Below are positions 15,722 through 23,791 of a stretch of 38,071 bases of DNA, in pieces. A model generated the notes under the pieces. It did no database searches and was not told where the DNA came from. It saw nothing but the letters and a program-made list of their open reading frames with translations. The stretch comes from an uncultured Lachnospiraceae bacterium (lineage in GTDB: Bacteria > Bacillota > Clostridia > Lachnospirales > Lachnospiraceae): assembly GCA_947626745.1 (NCBI GenBank), contig CANQTF010000018.1, positions 1-38,071 on the forward strand, in the 5' to 3' direction. The stretch's first letter is position 1. Each line of letters begins with the position of its first letter. A program made the position numbers and the translations under genes.

Positions 15722-18007
15722 TTGAACGGTCAGACGAGAGGCAGAAGAGCGGTTATAAAATTTACAATTAAAATGCAGAAAAAGCTGCTGTTGTTGTTCC
15801 TTATCATGATGGCGGCTTTTGCGGGGCTCAGCGTCCGGCTGTTCCTGATCACGAGGGACAACGGCGAGGCATATAAAAAACAGGTATTGTCGCAGCAGGA
15901 GTATGACTCAACGACAATACCTTTTAAGCGTGGAGAGATCGTCGATGCGAACGGGACGATCTTAGCGGTCAGCAACAAGGTGTACAACGTCATTCTGGAT
16001 ACGAAGATCCTGCAGCAGAAGGAAGAGAATGTGGAACCCACGCTGAGCGCGCTCAAAAAGTGTTTCAACATTGATACGGACGCGGTGCGGGGCTATATGG
16101 CGGCGCACCCGGAATCGGCCTACTATGTGATGGCCAAACGGCAGGAATATGAGAAAGTAAGCGCTTTTCAGGAGATGGACACCGATCCGGAGACGGGCAA
16201 GAGCATCAGCGGCGGCGGTGTGTGGTTTGAGAGCGAGTATAAGAGAGAATATCCCAACAATACGCTGGCCTGTGATGTGATAGGCTTTACGACCAATGAC
16301 AATCAGGGCACTTACGGCTTGGAAGAGTTTTACAATGATACGCTGAGCGGAATCAACGGCAGGGAGTACGGTTATTTGAATGACGACTCCACGCTGGAGA
16401 GGACTACCATAGCGGCGCAGGACGGCTGCAACTTACAACTCAGCATAGACGCAAACATACAGAGCATCGTGGAGAAGTATCTGAAAGCCTTCAATGAGGA
16501 GTACAAGGACAACGTCAGACCGGGCAACGGCGCGGAGAATGTCGGCTGTATCATTATGGAGGCGGATACCGGCAGGATCCTTGCCATGGCGAGTTATCCG
16601 AACTTCGATCTGAACGACCCGCGCAATACGGAATATCTGCTCGGTATGCCGCTCGTGGACGATAAAGGAAGCCGGACGGGCGAGAGCGTGACGCAGGAGA
16701 TGCTGGACGGTATGGATGATGCCGCCATGTACCAGCAGCTCAATGCGCTGTGGAAGAATTACTGTATCGTAGAGCCTTACGAGCCGGGTTCCGTGGCGAA
16801 GCCCTTTACGGTAGCGGCGGCTCTTGATTGCGGTGCAATCAACGGCGACGAATCGTTCTACTGTGACGGCGGTCTCGTGGTGGTGGAGGGCGAGAAACCG
16901 ATCCACTGTCATCAGACATACGGGGACGGCATGCTCACCGTGCAGCAGGGCATCGAGCGCTCCTGCAACGTGGTGCTGATGAACGTCGCTTTTAAGTTAG
17001 GCAAAAACCAGATGGTGCGATACCAGCACCTGTTTAATTTCGGTCTGAAGACCAACATCGACTTGGCCGGCGAGGCGCGGACGGTGACGATGATATACAA
17101 CGAGAATACCATGCGGATCACGGAGCTTGCCACCAATTCTTTCGGACAGGGCTTCAACGCGACGATGATCCAGATGATCACAGGCTTCTGTTCTTTAATC
17201 AACGGCGGGTACTATTATGAGCCGCATATCGTCGATAGGATCACGACGGCGGACGGCGCGACATTGGAGAACATTCAGCCGAGGATCTTAAAGCAGACGA
17301 TCTCACAGTCAACGAGCGATACTATCAGAGAGTTCTGCAATACGGTCGTGACCGGAGAAAAAGGAACAGGTAAGACCGCCAGACCGGCGGGGTATATGAT
17401 CGGCGGCAAGACGGGTACGGCGGAGACGCTTCCGCGTAACAACAACGAATATGTCGTATCCTTTATGGGATATGCGCCGGCGGACGACCCGCAGATCGTC
17501 ATCTACGTGGTGGTGGACAGGCCCAACGTGTGGCCGCAGGACGACGCAAAGCACGCTACGAGGATCGTCAAGAAGGTGCTGACCGAAGTGCTTCCGTACC
17601 TGAACATCTTCATGACGGAGGAACTCAGCGACGACGAGAAAAAAGAACTGGAGGAGCTGCAGATCGAGTTGAAGATGCCGCAGGGAGCGGACGCGGAGCA
17701 GACCTTGGACGAGGAAGGCAATCCCATCGATCCCGAGAGCGAAGCGGGAGATGATGAGGAAACGGACGGCGAGAGCGACGAGCAGCGGGAACAGCGCGAA
17801 GTGTGGAAGACCTTCCCGGTAGATCCGGAGACCGGTTATCTGAAAGATCCGGCAACCGGTTACCTGTACGATCCCGAGACGGGGACACAGGTGTACGGCG
17901 GCAGCATGATGGAAGAAGAGGAAGAAGAGGAAGAAGAGAAACCGGACGGGAAGAACGGAACGGATCAAGACGACCCGGAAGGGAATAACGCCGATAAAAC
18001 GGAATAA
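15722..18007 (+). CDS. Division-type class B penicillin-binding protein (FtsI/PBP2B-like) with acidic tail
   Basis: 761 residues from TTG 15722; ATG 15773 would still include the membrane anchor. This transpeptidase cross-links septal peptidoglycan outside the membrane, working with FtsW. It has one N-terminal membrane segment (about 17-38) and a dimerisation/pedestal domain (about 55-235, including GFTTNDNQGTYGLEEFYND). The transpeptidase domain carries SVAK with Ser357 and Lys360, SCN with Ser414, and KTGT with Lys563, all complete. From about residue 640 there is an acidic tail not typical of FtsI: it holds three DP-x-TGYL/DPETGT-like repeats (about 700-725) and an E-rich run. No PASTA domain. 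It is the first of two tandem PBP genes; the other is the interrupted SpoVD-like gene. Confidence 0.92.
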   Translation: MNGQTRGRRAVIKFTIKMQKKLLLLFLIMMAAFAGLSVRLFLITRDNGEAYKKQVLSQQEYDSTTIPFKRGEIVDANGTILAVSNKVYNVILDTKILQQKEENVEPTLSALKKCFNIDTDAVRGYMAAHPESAYYVMAKRQEYEKVSAFQEMDTDPETGKSISGGGVWFESEYKREYPNNTLACDVIGFTTNDNQGTYGLEEFYNDTLSGINGREYGYLNDDSTLERTTIAAQDGCNLQLSIDANIQSIVEKYLKAFNEEYKDNVRPGNGAENVGCIIMEADTGRILAMASYPNFDLNDPRNTEYLLGMPLVDDKGSRTGESVTQEMLDGMDDAAMYQQLNALWKNYCIVEPYEPGSVAKPFTVAAALDCGAINGDESFYCDGGLVVVEGEKPIHCHQTYGDGMLTVQQGIERSCNVVLMNVAFKLGKNQMVRYQHLFNFGLKTNIDLAGEARTVTMIYNENTMRITELATNSFGQGFNATMIQMITGFCSLINGGYYYEPHIVDRITTADGATLENIQPRILKQTISQSTSDTIREFCNTVVTGEKGTGKTARPAGYMIGGKTGTAETLPRNNNEYVVSFMGYAPADDPQIVIYVVVDRPNVWPQDDAKHATRIVKKVLTEVLPYLNIFMTEELSDDEKKELEELQIELKMPQGADAEQTLDEEGNPIDPESEAGDDEETDGESDEQREQREVWKTFPVDPETGYLKDPATGYLYDPETGTQVYGGSMMEEEEEEEEEKPDGKNGTDQDDPEGNNADKTE

Positions 18008-18021
18008 AGCAAATTAAGAAT

Positions 18022-18070
18022 AACCTCATCAAAACGGTAATAGATTATACCAATACCTTTTGATGAGGTT
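18022..18070 (+). promoter_or_regulatory. 13-bp inverted repeat covering the ribosome-binding site of the second PBP
   Basis: AACCTCATCAAAA (18022-18034) is perfectly complementary to TTTTGATGAGGTT (18058-18070). The right arm contains GAGG (18065-18068), the only ribosome-binding site for ATG 18077, 8 bases away. A folded mRNA would hide it. The weak tail TTTCTTG could also make this a leaky terminator between the two PBP genes. Confidence 0.6.
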
Positions 18071-18076
18071 TCTTGT

Positions 18077-19264
18077 ATGTCGGACGAGATGCCGCAGCAG
18101 CATAAAACATATCACAGAAACAAGACCGTGACGGTCATGTTTCTCATTCTGATCGTGTTCGCCGTGCTGATGGGAAGGCTGGTATATCTGATGGTCTTTC
18201 AGTCGGCATATTACACGATGAAAGCCAAAGAACTGCACGAGAGGGAGCGAACGATCAAGGCGGCGCGCGGACGGATCATAGACGCGGGCGGCAAGATACT
18301 GGCGGACAACAAAACGGTGTGTACGATCTCGGTCATTCACAGCCAGATCACGGATCCGGAGAGAGTGATCGACGTGCTGTGCAGGGAGCTTGGACTGTCT
18401 GAGGAATACGTCAGGAAAAGGGTGGAAAAGTATTCTTCCATTGAAAAGATCAAAAGCAACGTGGATAAGAGCATCGGGGACGCTGTCAGAGCGTACGATC
18501 TGGCGGGCGTAAAAGTGGACGAGGACTACAAGCGATATTATCCCTACGATACGCTTGGCTCTAAGGTGCTTGGATTTACCGGAGGAGACAATCAGGGCAT
18601 CATCGGGCTGGAAGTGATCTACGAGGAGTATCTGCAGGGGGAAGCGGGAACGATCCTGACCGTCACGGACGCAAAGGGTGTGGAAGTGGCCGAGGAGGGC
18701 GAGGAGCGGGTCGAGCCGGTCGCGGGCAGGGATCTGTATATCAGCATGGACATGAATATCCAGAGTTATGCGACGCAGCTGGCCCTGCAGACAATGGAGA
18801 CGAAGGAGGCTGACAGCGTCTCTATCCTTGTCATGAATCCGCAGAACGGGGAGATCCTCGCTATGGTAAACGTGCCGGAATTTCATCTGAACGATCCCTA
18901 TGCGCTGCCGGATACCGTGGACAGCGACGGGCTGAGCGAGGAGCGACGTCAAGAACTTTTGAACGGTATCTGGCGCAACGGCTGCATCAATGACACCTAC
19001 GAGCCGGGCTCCACTTTTAAGATCGTCACGGCGGCGGCGGGACTGGAATCCGGCGCGGTCACGCCGGAGGATACCTTCAGTTGTCCGGGATACATCATGG
19101 TGGAGGACAGAAAGATCAGGTGCCATAAGGTCGGCGGCCACGGCGCGGAGACCTTCGTGCAGGGAACTATGAATTCCTGTAAGCAGGAAGCAGTGTATCA
19201 TAGAGCGGCCCTCGGGCTTGGAAATGCGTCCGCGCATGTGTCTGTTTTACCGGAACAGAGTTGA
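18077..19264 (+). CDS. spoVD: SpoVD-like penicillin-binding protein, 5' part (gene interrupted by element)
   Basis: Codons 1-368 (to 19180) are genuine PBP; the remaining codons to the stop at 19262-19264 are element sequence. It has one N-terminal membrane segment (about 17-38), a pedestal domain with GFTGGDNQGIIGLEVIYEEY, and the active-site STFK with Ser312 and Lys315. The PBP reading breaks after Ser367-Cys368, inside the SxN motif (NSC|N). The 3' part lies at 27845-28492 in the same frame; the joined protein is 583 residues. Place (after the FtsI-type PBP, before mraY) and the pedestal wording match SpoVD, the sporulation PBP for spore cortex, but the PASTA domain of Bacillus SpoVD is missing. 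As it stands the product lacks half its active site and should be inactive until the element is excised. Confidence 0.88.
   Translation: MSDEMPQQHKTYHRNKTVTVMFLILIVFAVLMGRLVYLMVFQSAYYTMKAKELHERERTIKAARGRIIDAGGKILADNKTVCTISVIHSQITDPERVIDVLCRELGLSEEYVRKRVEKYSSIEKIKSNVDKSIGDAVRAYDLAGVKVDEDYKRYYPYDTLGSKVLGFTGGDNQGIIGLEVIYEEYLQGEAGTILTVTDAKGVEVAEEGEERVEPVAGRDLYISMDMNIQSYATQLALQTMETKEADSVSILVMNPQNGEILAMVNVPEFHLNDPYALPDTVDSDGLSEERRQELLNGIWRNGCINDTYEPGSTFKIVTAAAGLESGAVTPEDTFSCPGYIMVEDRKIRCHKVGGHGAETFVQGTMNSCKQEAVYHRAALGLGNASAHVSVLPEQS
19158..19204 (+). other. attL junction of the intervening element
   Basis: PBP sequence ends at AATTCCTGT (19172-19180); AA at 19181-19182 is the inferred crossover dinucleotide; the element begins with GCAGGAAGCAGTG. 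The element arm mirrors the arm at the right end (see attR). Confidence 0.7.
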
Positions 19265-19289
19265 CGGCACACAAAAGATAGTATATAAT
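19261..19289 (+). promoter_or_regulatory. Near-consensus sigma-A promoter reading into the element
   Basis: TTGACG (19261-19266), 17-base spacer, TATAAT (19284-19289). It starts 80 bases inside the left end and points rightward, so it would drive the secreted-protein genes. Its -35 box overlaps the stop codon of the truncated PBP frame. Confidence 0.7.
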
Positions 19290-19307
19290 AGACAAATCAA
19301 CATCTAA

Positions 19308-19445
19308 GATATCTGTTTCGATATTGTTATCGGTCTACCCGTTTCGGGTAAATCTTCCACAATGACAGATGTACTTTATGAAAAAGCCGATAGCGGGCTC
19401 ACTGCGCCGTTTGTCCGTGTACCGTTACGGCGACAGGAAGGGAGG
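19308..19445 (+). pseudogene. Zeta-toxin-like P-loop fragment
   Basis: A frame following the stop at 19305-19307 reads IVIGLPVSGKSSTMTDVLYE (19323-19382), a Walker A motif in the wording typical of zeta-toxin/UDP-GlcNAc kinase relatives. The similarity stops after about 28 residues and the frame soon runs into the next gene's leader. No start codon or ribosome-binding site is present. I read it as a leftover of a deleted kinase toxin gene; chance resemblance is possible because the piece is short. Confidence 0.4.
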
Positions 19446-19455
19446 AAAACTGAAT

Positions 19456-19662
19456 ATGGGAACTAAGAAAATACTGCTTGCGGGGGCGGCCTGTGCGGTC
19501 TTTGCGGCAGTCTGCGGGAAGCAGTGTGCATACGCGGCGGCGGACGCGCTGCACAGCAGAGGGAATACCGTGCTGCAGGACGGCGGCGGGGTGGCATTTT
19601 ATGCCGAGGATATCCGCTATCTGCAGGAGGAGCTGGACAGGCTGTTTTCGGAAATAGGATAG
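19456..19662 (+). CDS. Small secreted protein of unknown function
   Basis: 68 residues from ATG 19456, chosen for GGAGG 10 bases upstream; the longer frame from 19369 has no such site. There is a clear signal peptide (MGTKKILLAGAACAVFAAV, cleavage probably after AYAAA). The mature part is about 45 residues and ends in an amphipathic segment VAFYAEDIRYLQEELDRLF. A similar segment (VVIDSGDLIRLAEEIDTL) occurs in the next gene 17 bases downstream, so the two secreted products are likely related partners. Function unknown. Confidence 0.65.
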   Translation: MGTKKILLAGAACAVFAAVCGKQCAYAAADALHSRGNTVLQDGGGVAFYAEDIRYLQEELDRLFSEIG

Positions 19663-19678
19663 AAAAGGAGGTATGGAG

Positions 19679-20734
19679 ATGAGGAAACAGGTAAAACAGA
19701 CAGGACTATTGCTCATGGTCATGGCGGCGGGTATACTGGCGGCTGCCGGAAGCGTAAAGGCCGAGGAGGGCGGCGGACGCGCGGGCAGGATCCGCTCGAA
19801 GGGGATCATAAACTACGCAGACGGCAGGGTGGTGATCGATTCCGGCGATCTTATCCGCCTTGCTGAGGAGATCGATACACTGGAAGACACATACAAGACT
19901 GCCGTGCTGAAGGCGCTGAACGGGATAGGGACATATCTTCGGGAAGACGGCAGCGTCACGCACACGGCGCCCGGTACACAGCCGGCGCTTCCGGCGTTCG
20001 GTATGCTGACGACTGCCGTGACAGGCAGCCAGTCCTTTGCCACCGCGTCCGCGGATCTGTCGGGCGATTCTTATTACAAAGCGCATGACGGCGGGCTGAT
20101 CACCGGCTCGTCAGGGCAGGATACGTCCGGCGCACAAGCCATAGAACTGACGGCGGCCCTGCCGGAGCAGCTGAGTGCGGGAACGGTCGCTTATATCGAC
20201 GGAAATCTGATCCTCGGAAACGGCGCGGACAATAAGGCGTATTATAACCTGGGCTACACGGAAGGCTACGCCCAGAAGATAGAGGGCTTAGAGATAGAAT
20301 ATCACTATCATGTGCATCAGGGCGAGGTCGGACTGGATACCATTCCGGACGGTTATATTTATTACTCGGAAACGGATCCGGGCGGCTGCTTTAGAGCCGC
20401 GGGTCATGTACACAATAAGACCGCGGCATGTCCTTCGCATACCGAGAGATGTGACGGAAAGATTAATTTTGTAGGAGCTAACTCCACGACGAAAACTTGG
20501 TGTCCGGATTATCCCGGAGCTTCCAGCGGCAGTTATCAGACTTTACCCGCTTCTCAGTCAGAACCCTGTCCTAAATGCGGACATTCGGAAAAACGGGATG
20601 GCGATGTTTACGGCCCTTATGATTGCGGGCAAGCCAGAAATGTTTGGGATTGCGGCAGCCCGAACAATACATGGCAGCTCGGATGCGGCAGGACGACGGC
20701 CACCATAGATTCGGCTACGATCGTGTATCCGTAG
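19679..20734 (+). CDS. Secreted Cys/His-containing protein of unknown function
   Basis: 351 residues from ATG 19679 (7 bases after GGAGG; ATG 19673 is only 1 base away). Signal peptide in the first 25 or so residues (LLLMVMAAGILAAAGSVKA). Next comes the D(I/L)xxLxxE(I/L)DxL segment shared with the upstream small protein, a Ser/Thr/Gly-rich middle, and a C-terminal 110 residues with many Cys and His: HYHVHQG, HVHNKTAACPSHTERC, CPKCGH, DCG, CG. That pattern suggests metal binding or disulphides outside the cell. The type is reminiscent of uncharacterised exported proteins of Lachnospiraceae, but I cannot name a family. Probably co-transcribed with the previous gene from the promoter at 19261. 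Confidence 0.75.
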   Translation: MRKQVKQTGLLLMVMAAGILAAAGSVKAEEGGGRAGRIRSKGIINYADGRVVIDSGDLIRLAEEIDTLEDTYKTAVLKALNGIGTYLREDGSVTHTAPGTQPALPAFGMLTTAVTGSQSFATASADLSGDSYYKAHDGGLITGSSGQDTSGAQAIELTAALPEQLSAGTVAYIDGNLILGNGADNKAYYNLGYTEGYAQKIEGLEIEYHYHVHQGEVGLDTIPDGYIYYSETDPGGCFRAAGHVHNKTAACPSHTERCDGKINFVGANSTTKTWCPDYPGASSGSYQTLPASQSEPCPKCGHSEKRDGDVYGPYDCGQARNVWDCGSPNNTWQLGCGRTTATIDSATIVYP

Positions 20735-20785
20735 GGCAGATCCGCCCGTGACGATCATGACATGCCGGAACGCCGCATAAATCAT

Positions 20786-20814
20786 TTGCCGTATGTAGTA
20801 GAATATGATATATT
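20786..20814 (+). promoter_or_regulatory. Candidate promoter of the Fic-sirtuin pair
   Basis: TTGCCG (20786-20791), 17-base spacer, TATATT (20809-20814), ending 26 bases before the Fic start at 20841. Confidence 0.5.
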
Positions 20815-20840
20815 GGTTTTTGAAGAAGCGGGGTCGTGAC

Positions 20841-21521
20841 ATGGATATCAAAGAATATATTTTTCATAATCGGGAATATTTTGAAGATTTCATTACCAGA
20901 AGCACCTATCACTCAAATGCAATAGAGGGAAACACGCTTTCCTATGCGGAGACCTATGCCATTCTCTTTAACGACAATGAGTTCAAGGTATCCGCAAAAC
21001 CGCGTGAGATCTATGAAGCCATCAATCATAAATACGCGCTGCACTATGTTTTGGAGAATCTGGACAGGGAACTGACGGAGTCCGTCATCAAGGATATTGC
21101 CGTGCTGATCAACAAAAATATATCGGAAATATCCGGATACAGGACAGTCCCGGTACGGATACGCGGCTCTGAACACATTCCGCCGGCCCCGCCGCAGATA
21201 CCGCAGATGATGATGTACTATGTACGCAACTATAATCAGACGGCTTTTGACGATGTCTTTCAGAAAATGGCGCAGATGCATCTGCAGTTCGAGAGGATCC
21301 ACCCCTTTGAAGACGGAAACGGGAGGACCGGACGATTGCTGCTGAACTATGAGCTTCTGAAGAACGATATGGCGCCGATCGTGATTCCCAAAGAGCATCG
21401 GACGGAGTACTTCCTCATGCTGGAGAAACAGGACAGCATGGAGCTGTCGCGATTTTTCAGGGAATTGAGCGAACAGGAGCAGAAGCGGATCGATGAGATG
21501 CCGGATCGCGGCGGCGTATGA
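20841..21521 (+). CDS. Fic family protein (self-inhibited AMP-transferase type)
   Basis: 226 residues from ATG 20841; the 12 upstream codons from 20805 overlap the likely promoter. The Fic core motif HPFEDGNGRTGR starts at His154 and is complete, so nucleotide-monophosphate transfer to a protein hydroxyl is expected. The N-terminal helix has the inhibitory motif SNAIEGN (Ser25, Glu29, Gly30), which places it among Fic proteins that hold their own inhibitory Glu, so no separate antitoxin is needed. A flap region (about 105-120, RIRGSEHIPPAPP) positions the target. It lies 27 bases before the sirtuin gene, and the two form a likely operon. Target unknown. Confidence 0.9.
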   Translation: MDIKEYIFHNREYFEDFITRSTYHSNAIEGNTLSYAETYAILFNDNEFKVSAKPREIYEAINHKYALHYVLENLDRELTESVIKDIAVLINKNISEISGYRTVPVRIRGSEHIPPAPPQIPQMMMYYVRNYNQTAFDDVFQKMAQMHLQFERIHPFEDGNGRTGRLLLNYELLKNDMAPIVIPKEHRTEYFLMLEKQDSMELSRFFRELSEQEQKRIDEMPDRGGV

Positions 21522-21548
21522 TCGGGTGCGGGGTGAGGAGAGATGTCG

Positions 21549-22412
21549 ATGAAGCAAGCTGTCGGAGACCATGCGGATCATATAAAAAGGCTTCGGGAGG
21601 CGCTTGACAGAGCGGACGCCGTTGTGATCGGCGCGGGCGCAGGGCTGTCCGCTGCGGCGGGGTTTACCTATACGGGGGAGCGGTTTGAACGGCACTTCTC
21701 TGATTTCGCCGCAAGATACGGCTTTTCGGATATGTATTCCGGCGGCTTTTATCCGTTCCCGTCGCCGGAAGAATTTTGGGCGTACTGGAGCCGGTATATT
21801 TTCATCAACCGCTATACGGACGCGCCGAAGCCGGTCTATGACGATCTGCTGACGCTGATGCGGGATAAGGATTATTTCGTTATCACCACAAATGTGGATC
21901 ACTGTTTTCAGAAGGCCGGCTTTGATAAAAAGCGCCTTTTCTACACACAGGGCGATTACGGGCTGTTTCAATGCTCGGAGCCGTGCCGTCAGGAGACCTT
22001 TGACAATGAGAGCATGATACTGCAGATGACAAAACGGCAGAAGGACATGCGCATTCCGACCGAGCTTCTGCCCGTCTGCCCCTATTGCGGGAAGCCGTTT
22101 ACTATGAACCTCCGCTCCGATGACCGCTTTGTGGAGGACGAGGGCTGGCATCGGGCGGCGGAGCGGTATGAGACTTTTCTGCGGACCCGGGAAACCGAGC
22201 GGTTCCTGTTCTTGGAGCTGGGCGTAGGCTACAACACCCCTGCCATTATCAAGTATCCCTTTTGGCGCATGACGGCGCAGAATGAGAAGGCGGTCTATGC
22301 GTGTATCAATTACGGCGAAGCCGCTTGCCCGGAGGAGATCGCAAAGCGGTCTGTCTGCATCAATGATGATATTGCGAGGGTCATAGCCGAATTGCTCAAT
22401 GAAACATTCTAG
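21549..22412 (+). CDS. Sirtuin-family protein, SirTM-like (Gln in place of catalytic His)
   Basis: 287 residues from ATG 21549 (8 bases after GAGGAG; ATG 21543 also possible). NAD-binding Rossmann motifs are clear: GAGAGLSAAAGF from Gly28 and TTNVDHCF with Asn115 and Asp117. Where deacetylating sirtuins have the catalytic His (LHG), this protein reads YTQGDYG with Gln134. That replacement is, to my recollection, a feature of class M sirtuins (SirTM), which transfer ADP-ribose to proteins instead of deacetylating. A zinc site follows (CSEPC and CPYCG). SirTM usually sits with a macrodomain protein and a GcvH-like/LplA pair; none is here. Its partner is a Fic protein instead, so both genes encode enzymes that would modify proteins with nucleotides. 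Activity is inferred. Confidence 0.82.
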   Translation: MKQAVGDHADHIKRLREALDRADAVVIGAGAGLSAAAGFTYTGERFERHFSDFAARYGFSDMYSGGFYPFPSPEEFWAYWSRYIFINRYTDAPKPVYDDLLTLMRDKDYFVITTNVDHCFQKAGFDKKRLFYTQGDYGLFQCSEPCRQETFDNESMILQMTKRQKDMRIPTELLPVCPYCGKPFTMNLRSDDRFVEDEGWHRAAERYETFLRTRETERFLFLELGVGYNTPAIIKYPFWRMTAQNEKAVYACINYGEAACPEEIAKRSVCINDDIARVIAELLNETF

Positions 22413-22465
22413 CTGTTATTTCATACATTTCTAAAAATGAGTATTTCTGAATACCTTCAAAAGCA

Positions 22466-22494
22466 TTGTATTACCTCTTGCTTTGCATTATTAT
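22466..22494 (+). promoter_or_regulatory. Candidate promoter of the DinB-like gene
   Basis: TTGTAT (22466-22471), 17-base spacer, TATTAT (22489-22494), 24 bases before ATG 22519. The -35 box is weak. Confidence 0.4.
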
Positions 22495-22518
22495 AAAACC
22501 ATAAAGGAGGCGATACAT

Positions 22519-23235
22519 ATGAAAAAGGAAGAATCATACGCGCAGATCAGAGAAAAGTATAGTGCATTACAAAATGCTTTAAACGGAACAGACCTAGAAA
22601 AAATAAGAGAACTGACATTGGAAGTGCATGCTATGGTACATCCGGCTGAAATATCCGGAAGAACCGAAAAAACGATTGCGGATCATGTCTTGGAATATAT
22701 GCTTCGGGGAAATCAGAACAAGATTGTGCCGAGAGAGGATCGTGATGTGGATCTGCATTATGCAGGGACAAAGGAGGTTCCCCTGTGTTGGCAGTTTTGG
22801 CATACATACCGCATTGAAGATCTGGTCAGCAATATCTTAATGGCAGATCAAAATCAGATATTTAACGCAGAATGGCAGGAAAAAATCGGCTCTCCTATTA
22901 CAGACACCGGAAATGCGCTTGCCTTTGAGGAAGCAGTGGAGTTCGGAAAAAAGATAAATGTTTTTGCACTCCGTGATTATATGATCGCAGTGGGGAAAAA
23001 TACGCGCCGTATACTAGAAGATTTAACACTGGAACAGATACAGTCCATGGTGCCGGAAAAATGGGTAATGCGGATCTTGGAGGAAGGCGGCGTGACTACG
23101 GATTTTCGCTCCGTGTGGCTGCTTGTATTTTGGGGAAGGCTGACGAGAGGCGGCATGATCTTAACTCCTATGACAAGGCATCATATGATGCATTTGCCGC
23201 CGTGTCTGAATCACTTGCCGATTTTGGACGAATAG
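22519..23235 (+). CDS. DinB-like metal-binding helical protein
   Basis: 238 residues from ATG 22519, preceded by AAAGGAGG at good spacing. The layout resembles the DinB/YfiT four-helix superfamily: a WHTYRIED His in the first half and an HHMMHLPPC His cluster at the end could form the usual three-His metal site. Proteins of this superfamily are often thiol-dependent transferases or of unknown role; no reaction can be assigned. It has its own promoter candidate and stands apart from the Fic-sirtuin pair and from the decayed genes that follow. Family call is moderate and rests on motif pattern only. Confidence 0.6.
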   Translation: MKKEESYAQIREKYSALQNALNGTDLEKIRELTLEVHAMVHPAEISGRTEKTIADHVLEYMLRGNQNKIVPREDRDVDLHYAGTKEVPLCWQFWHTYRIEDLVSNILMADQNQIFNAEWQEKIGSPITDTGNALAFEEAVEFGKKINVFALRDYMIAVGKNTRRILEDLTLEQIQSMVPEKWVMRILEEGGVTTDFRSVWLLVFWGRLTRGGMILTPMTRHHMMHLPPCLNHLPILDE

Positions 23236-23361
23236 ATCACATGGACTTTTCCGGCGGCGTTTACGCAAAGATGTTCGCTTGACATTTCTCATTTGTTTGC
23301 CATAATCGGAAACAGATGTTGAAAAACATGAGTTTCCAATCCGCACAGTGAGAATCAAAGC

Positions 23362-23610
23362 ATGCCGCCAAAATGCAAATTTACAAAGGAAGAAATCATA
23401 AAAGCCGCTTTATACCTGACACGGGAGGAAGGGATCGACACGCTCACGGCGAGGGCCCTATATGCCGACTATATCAAAACGGGACTTTCGCAGGATATCG
23501 CTTTTAAAGGCGTGAGAACGCAGTATATCTTATTTTCTATAAAAGAGCCCAAGACAAAGGAGGCAAAACAGAATGATCTCCATATCAGATATTGTAAAAT
23601 CTTATGGTAA
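23362..23610 (+). pseudogene. TetR-family regulator with internal deletion
   Basis: The first 33 codons (MPPKCKFTKEEIIKAALYLT, then REEGIDTLTARAL) are a typical TetR N-terminus ending in the middle of the helix-turn-helix. The next codons (YADYIKTGLSQDIAFKGVRT) match a later part of such regulators, so a segment has been lost at about 23461 without breaking the frame there. The tail then changes character. The product could not bind DNA normally. It heads a run of collapsed genes of a transporter-type locus. Confidence 0.6.
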
Positions 23611-23771
23611 CGATCGTATTTGCCGATGTGGAAAATGTACCCGAATATAACTTCGATTTTACGGTGTGTGCAATCACATTAGGCTTGTTTCTCCTTACTT
23701 ATGAAATTGCCATGTACGGCTACTCACAGCGGATAAAGAAACTACCGATCAAAAGTGTTATGCTGGAGTGA
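23573..23771 (+). pseudogene. ABC transporter remnant: ATPase 5' end fused to FtsX-type permease 3' end
   Basis: ATG 23573, after AAGGAGG, begins MISISDIVKSYGND, the start of an ABC ATPase. After about 14 codons the frame ends; from about 23607 a different frame reads FADVENVPEYNFDF, then TLGLFLLTYEIAMYGYSQRI and KKLPIKSVMLE with stop at 23769-23771, the last membrane helix and tail of an FtsX-like permease. The intervening ATPase body and most of the permease are gone, so this is one large deletion with the junction near 23605-23620. Confidence 0.6.
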
Positions 23772-23791
23772 CGGAAAACGGATTCTTCCAA

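Noticed and set aside
20913..22151. 412-codon reverse frame across the Fic and sirtuin genes
   Set aside because: Both genes on the plus strand carry complete catalytic motifs; the reverse frame has none.
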